Shown here: one piece after another, positions 1-4,965 of the stretch | How the letters are laid out: each line of letters starts with the position of its first letter | How positions within the stretch are numbered: position 1 is the first letter of the stretch | From: JBBIJH01 sp037446075 | Lineage (GTDB): Bacteria > Bacteroidota > Ignavibacteria > UBA10030 > JAHEZR01 | DNA length: 7,168 bases | Direction of reading: 5' to 3' | NCBI GenBank assembly: GCA_037446075.1 | Contig: JBBIJH010000142.1 | Span: forward strand, 1 to 7,168 | Translations under genes and position numbers: made by a program | The notes under the pieces: model-generated | Seen by the model: only the letters and a program-made list of their open reading frames with translations | What the model was told of the DNA's origin: nothing | Databases searched by the model: none

Positions 1-92
1 AAATCCTTTCGGATAAGATTCGCGAGGGAAAACTTCATTCGGTTCGTGTGTACGAGTCTGACAAAAACTATGTTGAATACCGAGGAGAGTAA
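1..92 (+). CDS. 6-pyruvoyl-tetrahydropterin synthase / QueD family, C-terminal fragment
   Basis: Only the last 29 codons are inside the window; the gene begins upstream. The frame reads ILSDKIREGKLHSVRVYE and then SDKNYVEYRGE before TAA at 90-92. The ending VYE[ST]D-x-N-x-V-x-Y-[KR]GE is the characteristic last strand of the PTPS/QueD fold, and as I recall it animal 6-pyruvoyl-tetrahydropterin synthase ends almost the same way. The Glu of the VYE motif is the conserved pterin-anchoring residue of the family. Family members either make 6-pyruvoyl-tetrahydropterin (biopterin pathway) or 6-carboxy-tetrahydropterin (queuosine pathway) from dihydroneopterin triphosphate in the cytosol. The zinc-binding histidines and catalytic Cys that would help tell these apart lie outside the window. 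It sits 3 nt before folE, which makes its substrate, and is followed by a sepiapterin-reductase-like gene, so the biopterin role is favoured by context. Family assignment is fairly secure for so short a piece; the subtype is not. Confidence 0.8.
   Translation, partial: ILSDKIREGKLHSVRVYESDKNYVEYRGE
82..89 (+). promoter_or_regulatory. Shine-Dalgarno for folE
   Basis: GAGGAGAG lies 6 nt before the GTG at 96 and inside the last codons of the upstream PTPS gene. It supports the GTG start and suggests coupled translation of the two genes. Confidence 0.7.
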
Positions 93-95
93 GAA

Positions 96-683
96 GTGAG
101 ACTTGAAGCTGTGATCAAGGAGGATTTACTGCTCGAAGACCTCATCCGAGATCTTCTGAAACAAATTGGCGAGGACCCAAACCGAGAGGGGTTGCTCAAG
201 ACGCCCAGGCGGGTAGCGAAGGCGTATGAGTACCTCACGAGCGGGTATAGACAAGATATCAAGAAAGTGTTGAACGGAGCCGTATACGACGAAAAGTATA
301 ATGAGATGGTGATTGTCAAGGACATTGACTTCTTCAGTTTGTGCGAGCACCACTTGTTGCCGTTCTACGGCAAGTGCCACGTCGCATACATTCCGAATGG
401 AAAAATCCTCGGACTGAGCAAAGTCCCTCGAGTTGTGGAAGTCTTCAGTCGTCGTCTCCAGGTGCAAGAAAGACTCACACAACAGATTGCGGAGACGCTC
501 TACGAATGCCTGCAGCCGATCGGGGTTGCCGTCGTCATCGAAGCGCGGCACCTCTGCATGATGATGCGCGGGGTCGAAAAGCAGAATTCTCTTGCCACCA
601 CAAGCGCAATGCTCGGAGTTTTCAGGGAGGACGAGAAGACACGAGGGGAATTTCTACGGTTAATATCCAGCAAACTCACGTAG
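96..683 (+). CDS. folE: GTP cyclohydrolase I (FolE, type IA)
   Basis: A 195-residue cytosolic zinc enzyme that converts GTP to 7,8-dihydroneopterin triphosphate and formate, the entry step of folate and biopterin synthesis. The family is a homodecamer. Seen in the sequence: an N-terminal helical part with the E-D-P-x-R-E-G-L-x-x-T-P-x-R motif (residues 26-39), the zinc/catalytic CEHHLLPF motif (C83, H85, H86), the GLSKVPRVVEVFSRRLQVQERLTQQI-type block (106-131), the second metal/catalytic site H152-x-C154, and the RGVEKQNS...TTSAMLG ending (158-173). C83, H86 and C154 correspond to the three zinc ligands of the E. coli enzyme. Length is normal for the prokaryotic form. The start is GTG, chosen because of the GAGGAGAG 6 nt upstream and because the gene follows the PTPS stop by 3 nt. 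It is followed after 2 nt by a sepiapterin-reductase-like SDR, which points to biopterin rather than only folate supply. No motif residue is missing. Confidence 0.97.
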   Translation: MRLEAVIKEDLLLEDLIRDLLKQIGEDPNREGLLKTPRRVAKAYEYLTSGYRQDIKKVLNGAVYDEKYNEMVIVKDIDFFSLCEHHLLPFYGKCHVAYIPNGKILGLSKVPRVVEVFSRRLQVQERLTQQIAETLYECLQPIGVAVVIEARHLCMMMRGVEKQNSLATTSAMLGVFREDEKTRGEFLRLISSKLT

Positions 684-685
684 GA

Positions 686-1417
686 TTGGTCAAGAGAGCC
701 GATCAGAAGCCTGCAGTCGTTTGGGTGACGGGCGCGAGCCAAGGCATCGGCCGAGAAATCGCGAAAGCGTTTGCGCGGATTGGGGGAACGGTCATCGCCA
801 CCTCAAGAGGCAAGCTCGGCTTGGATAGGCTGGTCAAAGAGATTCGGAGGGCAGGGGGGATAGCTCATGCTTACGTCTGTGATGTTCGTTCGGAGAAAAG
901 TGTGAGGTCAACCGCCGAGGAAGTTTTCTCTCGCTTTGGCCGCGTCGATGTACTCGTTAACAATGCTGGAGTAACTTATTTCAAATCCATTCGATCTACT
1001 ACAGCCGAAGAATTTGACGAGGTCATCAAGACCAACCTGCGGGGTACATTCCTCTGCGTCAAAGCGGTACTCGAATCGATGATTCGCCGCCGTTTCGGAC
1101 ACATCATCAATATCATCTCCACTGCTTCACGAAAAACCTTCACTGAGTCCGGCGCATACAGTGCGTCGAAGGCCGGAGCCCTCGCTCTCACGAACGTCTT
1201 GCGAGAAGAGGTTAGGCCCTTTGGGATCAAAGTGACGGCTGTGATCCCTGGTTCAACAGAAACCAAGATGTGGAGCGCATCCGACCGACGCAAGTACCGC
1301 CATCGGATGATGCAGCCCGCTGACGTTGCGGCTATGGTCGTGGCGGTGTATCAACAACCGGAGAGGGTTCACACGGAAGAAGTCGTTATCCGGCCTCAAC
1401 TAGGAGATTTACCGTAA
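686..1417 (+). CDS. SDR oxidoreductase, sepiapterin reductase-like
   Basis: A complete 243-residue classical short-chain dehydrogenase/reductase. Visible motifs: the nucleotide-binding TGASQGIG (15-22), a basic residue after strand 2 (R41) that favours NADPH, CDV (65-67), NNAG (92-95), catalytic N117, and the triad S145, Y158, K162 (YSASK). The C-terminal third, with PGSTETKMW, MMQPADVAAMVV and EEVVIRPQLGDLP, closely parallels the Chlorobaculum tepidum sepiapterin reductase as I remember it (PG-x-x-x-T-x-MW, MMMPEDIA, EEIILRPTSGD). That enzyme reduces the side chain of 6-pyruvoyl-tetrahydropterin with NADPH. Gene order PTPS-folE-SDR supports this role. The start is TTG at 686, 2 nt after the folE stop: it is the only ATG/GTG/TTG in this frame upstream of the Rossmann motif for over 80 nt, and no good Shine-Dalgarno precedes it, so translational coupling to folE is likely. 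The frame stays open into folE, but that extension is not SDR sequence. An ordinary 3-oxoacyl-ACP-reductase-like role is the main alternative. Confidence 0.85.
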   Translation: MVKRADQKPAVVWVTGASQGIGREIAKAFARIGGTVIATSRGKLGLDRLVKEIRRAGGIAHAYVCDVRSEKSVRSTAEEVFSRFGRVDVLVNNAGVTYFKSIRSTTAEEFDEVIKTNLRGTFLCVKAVLESMIRRRFGHIINIISTASRKTFTESGAYSASKAGALALTNVLREEVRPFGIKVTAVIPGSTETKMWSASDRRKYRHRMMQPADVAAMVVAVYQQPERVHTEEVVIRPQLGDLP

Positions 1418-1433
1418 CAAGTTTCGCGGGGAG

Positions 1434-2147
1434 ATGAGCATCGATCTGAACAACAAAGTTGTCATCGTCACCGGCGCCGGACGTGGAATTGGGCGAGCTA
1501 TTGCACGGACATTTGCAAGAGAGCGCACTTCGATCGTCCTGGCCTCAAGAACCAAGAGCGAGCTTGAGCGAGTCGCCGAAGAAGTAAAAGCAAATGGCGG
1601 CACGGCTCTGGTCGTTCCCACGGATGTCACCCGAGAAGATGACGCACGAAGGATGGTCGATTCAGCTATCCGCTCCTTCGGTCGCGTTGACATTCTCATC
1701 AACAATGCGGGGGTCGGATTGTCATCAAAGGTGGTGGAGATGAAAGCTGAGGATCTCCGGTCGGTTTTCGACGTAAATCTGTTCGGGGTATTTTATGCGA
1801 CGAAAGCGGTACTGCCTCACATGATTAGACAGAACGAGGGTGTCATCGTCAACATTTCCTCCCTTGCGGGACGAAATGCCTTCGTTGGAGGAGCTGGATA
1901 CTGTGCATCGAAGTGGGCTTTGATCGGATTTTCCCGCTGCCTCATGCTGGAAGTACGCGAGCATAATGTTCGTGTGATCACAATCTGCCCCGGATNNNNN
2001 NNNNNAACATCCTTTTCTCCCAGGGTTGCAGCGAAAACGAACATCCTTCATGCTGAAGATGTTGCAGAGACTATCCTGGCGGCCGTGAAAATGCCCCAGC
2101 GCGCCATGGTGAGTGAAATCGATCTACGGCCCACGAACCCCCGGTGA
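1434..2147 (+). CDS. SDR-family oxidoreductase, substrate unknown (contains assembly gap)
   Basis: A second classical short-chain dehydrogenase of about 237 residues, starting 16 nt after the first. Motifs: TGAGRGIG (13-20), SR at 38-39 suggesting NADPH preference, TDV (63-65), INNAG (89-93), catalytic N115, and triad S143, Y156, K160 (YCASK). The PG turn (186-187) runs straight into ten Ns at 1996-2005, so the cofactor-lid residues are unknown. The ending EDVAETILAAV...EIDLRPTNPR is the usual tail of FabG-like bacterial SDRs. The ATG at 1434 gives the normal N-terminus; a GGGGAG directly abuts it, which is too close for an ideal ribosome site. It resembles the preceding gene throughout and may be an old tandem duplicate. 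It could share in pterin side-chain reduction or be an unrelated carbonyl reductase; the sequence does not decide. The frame continues across the gap as written, with a small doubt about the true gap length. Confidence 0.85.
   Translation: MSIDLNNKVVIVTGAGRGIGRAIARTFARERTSIVLASRTKSELERVAEEVKANGGTALVVPTDVTREDDARRMVDSAIRSFGRVDILINNAGVGLSSKVVEMKAEDLRSVFDVNLFGVFYATKAVLPHMIRQNEGVIVNISSLAGRNAFVGGAGYCASKWALIGFSRCLMLEVREHNVRVITICPGXXXXTSFSPRVAAKTNILHAEDVAETILAAVKMPQRAMVSEIDLRPTNPR
1996..2005. other. Assembly gap (10 N) inside second SDR gene
   Basis: Ten consecutive Ns directly after the Pro-Gly codons of the SDR. Coding on both sides is in one frame if the gap is taken at face value. It leaves four undetermined residues between PG and Thr, of which the first starts with T and the last ends with A. 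Confidence 0.98.
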
Positions 2148-2177
2148 CGGCGCCAAGGAATCCACTGAGCTGTACGA

Positions 2178-3188
2178 ATGGATCTTTTTGACCTTACAAT
2201 TATCGGCGGTGGACCCACAGGTCTCTTCGCGGCCTACTACGCAGGGCTACGTCAGATGAGGACAAAGATCATCGATGCGTTACCCGAGCTGGGAGGCCAG
2301 CTCACAGCGCTTTATCCTGAGAAATACATCTACGACGTTGCAGGCTTTCCGAAGATCCTCGCGAAAGACCTTGTAAAGAATCTGACCGAGCAAGCATGTG
2401 CCTACCACCCAGCGATTTATCTCGAGGAGCGCATCGTTGGTATGAAGATCACCCAGGTTGGTGAGCAACGACTGATCGGACTCACAACGAACAAAGGGGA
2501 GGAGCATCTTTCGAAAGCCCTTTTGCTCACTGTTGGCCTCGGAGCTTTTGCTCCTCGGAAGCTCCATCTTCCGGACGCCGAGAGATTCGAGGGTAAGGGC
2601 GTTTACTACTTCGTGAAGGAGAAATCCCTGCTGAAGGACAAGGACCTTCTCATCGTAGGGGGCGGTGACAGCGCCGTGGATTGGGCTCTCAATCTCGAGG
2701 GACATGCACGAAGCATCACGCTGATTCATCGCCGCGACCTCTTCCGCGCACATGAGGACAGCGTGAAGAGGCTCCTAGCCTCGAGAACACGTGTGAAGTT
2801 GTTCTACGAGCTAAAGGCGATTCTTGGGAACGAATCAGTTGAGAAAGCAATCATCTTCCAGAATCGTACGAAGGAAGAAGAAACCTTACCCGTCGACTGT
2901 ATTCTTCTGAGTCTTGGCTTTGTGGCAACTCTTGGGCGGATTACAGAGTGGGGACTGGAGATCGAGAAGAACGACATTAAAGTGAACAGCAGGATGGAGA
3001 CAAATATTCCGGGTATCTATGCAGCTGGGGATATCGTAACGTACCCCGGCAAATTAAAACTGATCGCAACTGGTTTCGGTGAAGCTGCGATTGCCGTCAA
3101 TGCTGCCAAGGCATTCATCGATCCGAAGGCAAAGTTCTTCCCCGGTCACAGCAGCGATATGGCTCCCCCTCCCGCCACAGAGCGGTAA
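2178..3188 (+). CDS. Ferredoxin/flavodoxin-NADP+ reductase, thioredoxin-reductase-like type
   Basis: A 336-residue cytosolic flavoprotein that transfers electrons between NADPH and ferredoxin or flavodoxin. Domains in order: FAD-binding with GGGPTG (10-15), an acidic residue at the end of strand 2 (D33), the family signature LPELGGQL-x-ALYPEKYIYDVAGFP (35-58); the NADPH domain with GGGDSAVDWA (161-170) and HRR (184-186), whose arginines suit the 2'-phosphate of NADPH; then the C-terminal FAD motif YAAGD (281-285) and YPGKLKLIATGF (289-300). The CxxC redox pair of true thioredoxin reductases is absent: the only cysteines are C74 and C241. Length and motifs fit the Bacillus YumC / Chlorobaculum FNR group. 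A C-terminal extension after residue 313 is typical of this group. It starts 30 nt after the second SDR without a strong Shine-Dalgarno (AAGGAA at 2156-2161 is about 16 nt away). Its partner ferredoxin is not in the window. Confidence 0.92.
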   Translation: MDLFDLTIIGGGPTGLFAAYYAGLRQMRTKIIDALPELGGQLTALYPEKYIYDVAGFPKILAKDLVKNLTEQACAYHPAIYLEERIVGMKITQVGEQRLIGLTTNKGEEHLSKALLLTVGLGAFAPRKLHLPDAERFEGKGVYYFVKEKSLLKDKDLLIVGGGDSAVDWALNLEGHARSITLIHRRDLFRAHEDSVKRLLASRTRVKLFYELKAILGNESVEKAIIFQNRTKEEETLPVDCILLSLGFVATLGRITEWGLEIEKNDIKVNSRMETNIPGIYAAGDIVTYPGKLKLIATGFGEAAIAVNAAKAFIDPKAKFFPGHSSDMAPPPATER

Positions 3189-3218
3189 GACCTGATTTCA
3201 CTCAGACTCTTTCCTGTG

Positions 3219-4178
3219 ATGTCCAGAAAAGTTCCTCTCCTCGTGACGTACAAACTCTCACCGGCGAATCTTGGGAGAATCGAGGCTCACTCCCCCGACC
3301 TCAAGGTCTATTACTCACCAGAAAACTTACACGTGGAAAAACATCTACCAGAAGCAGAGATCGTCTTCGGACATCTCGAACCTGCTTATCTCCGTCTTGC
3401 CCCCAAACTTCGATGGGTCCATCTCGCATACGCTGGGGCAGAGAGCATGCTTTATCCTGAATTAATCGAGAGCGATATTGTGTTGACAACGAGCAGAGGC
3501 ATCCACAAGCATCAGATGACGGAGCTTCTCTTTGGCATGATGCTCACTTTCACACGGAAGCTCCGAACGTTCGACAAGCAGAAGGCTCAGAAGGTATGGG
3601 ACGTCAGCCCCTTCCGAGAGATGGAGCTGTTGTCGGGATCGACAATCGGAATCCTTGGCCTTGGAAGTATCGGCTCAGAGATCGCAAAGGTAGCCAAAGG
3701 GTTTGGCATGAGAGTGATGGGGCTGAGGAACAACCCCGCATTGCCAGCCCAACATGTCGACGTCGTTCTGGGCCCAGAAAATCTTCAGCACCTCCTGGAG
3801 GAATCTGATCATCTTGTCGTTGTCTTGCCCTTGACCAAAAAGACAAGGAATCTCATCACCAGAAAAGAATTTGATCTGATGAAACAACGCCCGTATTTTT
3901 ACAACCTCGCACGTGGGGCAATCGTCAATGAAGAAGACTTGATTCGGGCTTTGAGAGAAGGGAAGATCAAAGGCGCCGGACTTGATGTGTTTGTCGAAGA
4001 ACCTCTCCCCGCTTCAAGTCCGCTGTGGGAGATGGAGAACGTCATCGTTACTCCGCACGTGGGGGGTTTTCTTCCTCATTACATGACGGAAGCTGTGACT
4101 CTTTTCCTGGAAAACCTGCAGCGCTACTTAGAAGGGAAGGAACTGTTGAACGTGGTGATCAAGGAGCGGGGATATTAA
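3219..4178 (+). CDS. D-2-hydroxyacid dehydrogenase family protein
   Basis: A 319-residue member of the D-isomer-specific 2-hydroxyacid dehydrogenases, which interconvert 2-oxoacids and D-2-hydroxyacids with NAD(P)H. Numbering from an ATG at 3219: the N-terminal substrate domain is residues 1 to about 95, the Rossmann domain holds GLGSIG at 147-152, and the catalytic set is R232 (NLARGAIVNEEDL), E261 (EEPLP) and H280 (TPHVGG). The residue ending strand 2 is R170 in MGLRNN rather than the Asp usual in NAD-specific enzymes, which suggests NADPH use. GTG at 3216 is directly before ATG 3219 and is an equally possible start; no clear Shine-Dalgarno is visible. It lies 30 nt after the ferredoxin-NADP reductase, is the last gene of the + strand run, and is followed by a hairpin. 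Substrate (glyoxylate, hydroxypyruvate, phenylpyruvate-type or other) cannot be read from the sequence. Confidence 0.9.
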   Translation: MSRKVPLLVTYKLSPANLGRIEAHSPDLKVYYSPENLHVEKHLPEAEIVFGHLEPAYLRLAPKLRWVHLAYAGAESMLYPELIESDIVLTTSRGIHKHQMTELLFGMMLTFTRKLRTFDKQKAQKVWDVSPFREMELLSGSTIGILGLGSIGSEIAKVAKGFGMRVMGLRNNPALPAQHVDVVLGPENLQHLLEESDHLVVVLPLTKKTRNLITRKEFDLMKQRPYFYNLARGAIVNEEDLIRALREGKIKGAGLDVFVEEPLPASSPLWEMENVIVTPHVGGFLPHYMTEAVTLFLENLQRYLEGKELLNVVIKERGY

Positions 4179-4180
4179 AA

Positions 4181-4213
4181 AGCCTCCGCTGTTGACTGCA
4201 GTCCGCGGAGGCT
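4181..4213 (-). terminator. Hairpin terminator between convergent genes
   Basis: AGCCTCCGC at 4181-4189 pairs perfectly with GCGGAGGCT at 4205-4213 across a 15-nt loop that contains a small inner palindrome (GACTGCAGTC). On the minus strand the stem is followed by a T-run (TTTT then AATA), as expected for an intrinsic terminator of the Spy-like gene. On the plus strand the hairpin begins 3 nt after the dehydrogenase stop but lacks a downstream T-run, so it is probably less effective in that direction. Confidence 0.8.
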
Positions 4214-4230
4214 CTCACACATCCAGAGAA

Positions 4231-4800
4231 TCACTTCTTTTCAGGGCCCGGAGCTATGAACTCCCGAATCCGATCCCGAATACGTTGCCTAATCTCCGGG
4301 GTTAACATGCCGCGCCCCGTTCTTCCCCCCATGAATGGGCGGACATCATGCATCATCCTCCTGCCCCTGAATTCACGGAGCCTCTCTCTTAAAGGATGCT
4401 TCAAGACTTCGCGCCACACTTTTTGCTGGTCGGCATTCAACAGCTTGTTGACTTCGAACCAGTGATTCAGGCGCATGGAAGCCATCTGACCTCGAAGCTG
4501 GGCAATCTCCCCGATCTTCTTTTCCATCGCAGCCTTGTCCAGATTCTCTGCGCTCTGAAGCTGACGCAAGTCGCGAGCCGCCTTCTGAACTTTTGATCTC
4601 ACATCGACCATCTGTTTCTCCATCTCGATTCTCATCTGTTCAAACTGCTTTTTCTGCTGGTCACTGAGTTTCAGACGCTCGATGAGTGGCTGCTGCGGTA
4701 CTACATCCAGCGGATCGTCCCCCTCGACAAGCTGGGCTATGAGTTGACCGGGCGCTATGAACAACAGACTCCATACGGCGAGTGCGATGAATCGCTTCAT
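4231..4800 (-). CDS. Secreted Spy/CpxP-like protein (LTxxQ family)
   Basis: A 189-residue exported protein. The N-terminus MKRFIALAVWSLLFIAPGQLIA is a typical signal peptide with a probable cut after A22 (LIA/Q). The mature part is almost all helix and charged: LKLSDQQKKQFEQM (43-56) and LLNADQQKVW (120-129) are two copies of the LTxxQ-type motif that defines Spy/CpxP periplasmic proteins, joined by a long helical stretch rich in Lys, Arg, Glu and Gln (50-118). A basic tail (134-189) holds Met/His residues (RRMMHD, 148-152) and a final Arg-rich helix. Family members act as periplasmic chaperones or envelope-stress/metal sensors; which applies here is not shown. The start is the ATG at 4798-4800 because AAGGAGG is 5 nt upstream and a signal peptide follows; an open frame extends to 4947, but that stretch has no protein-like character. 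It is transcribed divergently from the TPR lipoprotein gene. Confidence 0.85.
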   Translation of the reverse strand: MKRFIALAVWSLLFIAPGQLIAQLVEGDDPLDVVPQQPLIERLKLSDQQKKQFEQMRIEMEKQMVDVRSKVQKAARDLRQLQSAENLDKAAMEKKIGEIAQLRGQMASMRLNHWFEVNKLLNADQQKVWREVLKHPLRERLREFRGRRMMHDVRPFMGGRTGRGMLTPEIRQRIRDRIREFIAPGPEKK

Positions 4801-4805
4801 TTGAA

Positions 4806-4812
4806 CCTCCTT
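4806..4812 (-). promoter_or_regulatory. Strong Shine-Dalgarno for the Spy-like gene
   Basis: On the minus strand AAGGAGG(TT) precedes the ATG at 4800 by 5 nt after the AAGGAGG core. It is the best ribosome-binding site in the window and decides the start in favour of the signal-peptide Met over upstream in-frame ATGs. Confidence 0.9.
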
Positions 4813-4870
4813 CATGATGTGTAACGTTCCATTGCTTTCTTCACTCCATTTGATGACAAGGACGGGCAAA

Positions 4871-4899
4871 AGTTTAATCGCACGGTTCTTCCTTGATAA
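4871..4899 (-). promoter_or_regulatory. Candidate promoter for the Spy-like gene
   Basis: Reading leftward, TTATCA (4899-4894) and TAAACT (4876-4871) are separated by 17 nt; each matches four of six sigma70 consensus bases. It would give a leader of roughly 60 nt before the Shine-Dalgarno and start. Its -35 overlaps the -35 of the rightward promoter. The match is weak, so this is tentative. Confidence 0.3.
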
Positions 4900-4921
4900 A
4901 ATTCCCCGCATGTGGTATATT
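4893..4921 (+). promoter_or_regulatory. Sigma70-type promoter for the TPR lipoprotein gene
   Basis: TTGATA (4893-4898), a 17-nt spacer, and TATATT (4916-4921). Five of six -35 bases match TTGACA, and TATATT matches TATAAT at five of six, at the ideal spacing. Transcription would start near 4928. This falls downstream of the ATG at 4912 and therefore argues that the TPR gene starts later, at 4963 or 4966. Confidence 0.65.
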
Positions 4922-4965
4922 ACACGACGATAGCTGCGCATCCTCATTCAGCCTGGGCCTCATTG

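Noticed and set aside
126..551. 141-codon antisense frame opposite folE
   Set aside because: It mirrors the strongly conserved folE coding strand, has no ribosome site or recognisable motif, and is a codon-bias shadow.
341..685. Open frame upstream of the first SDR, in frame with it, starting at an ATG inside folE
   Set aside because: It overlaps folE in another frame, is rich in Arg/Ser/His without SDR similarity, and the SDR family N-terminus begins just after the TTG at 686.
2280..2753. 157-codon antisense frame opposite the ferredoxin-NADP reductase
   Set aside because: The plus strand carries an unambiguous full-length flavoprotein; the antisense product shows no family features.
2178..3188. 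Thioredoxin reductase annotation for the flavoprotein
   Set aside because: No CxxC pair is present in the NADPH domain, and the LPELGGQL and YPEKYIYDVAGFP motifs belong to the ferredoxin-NADP reductase subgroup.
4190..4204. Small palindrome GACTGCAGTC considered as an operator
   Set aside because: It lies in the loop of the terminator hairpin and far from any promoter, so it is better explained as part of the loop structure.
4801..4947. N-terminal extension of the Spy-like gene on the minus strand
   Set aside because: The internal ATG at 4800 has a near-perfect Shine-Dalgarno and is followed by a signal peptide; the extension would bury the signal peptide and overlaps the promoter region.
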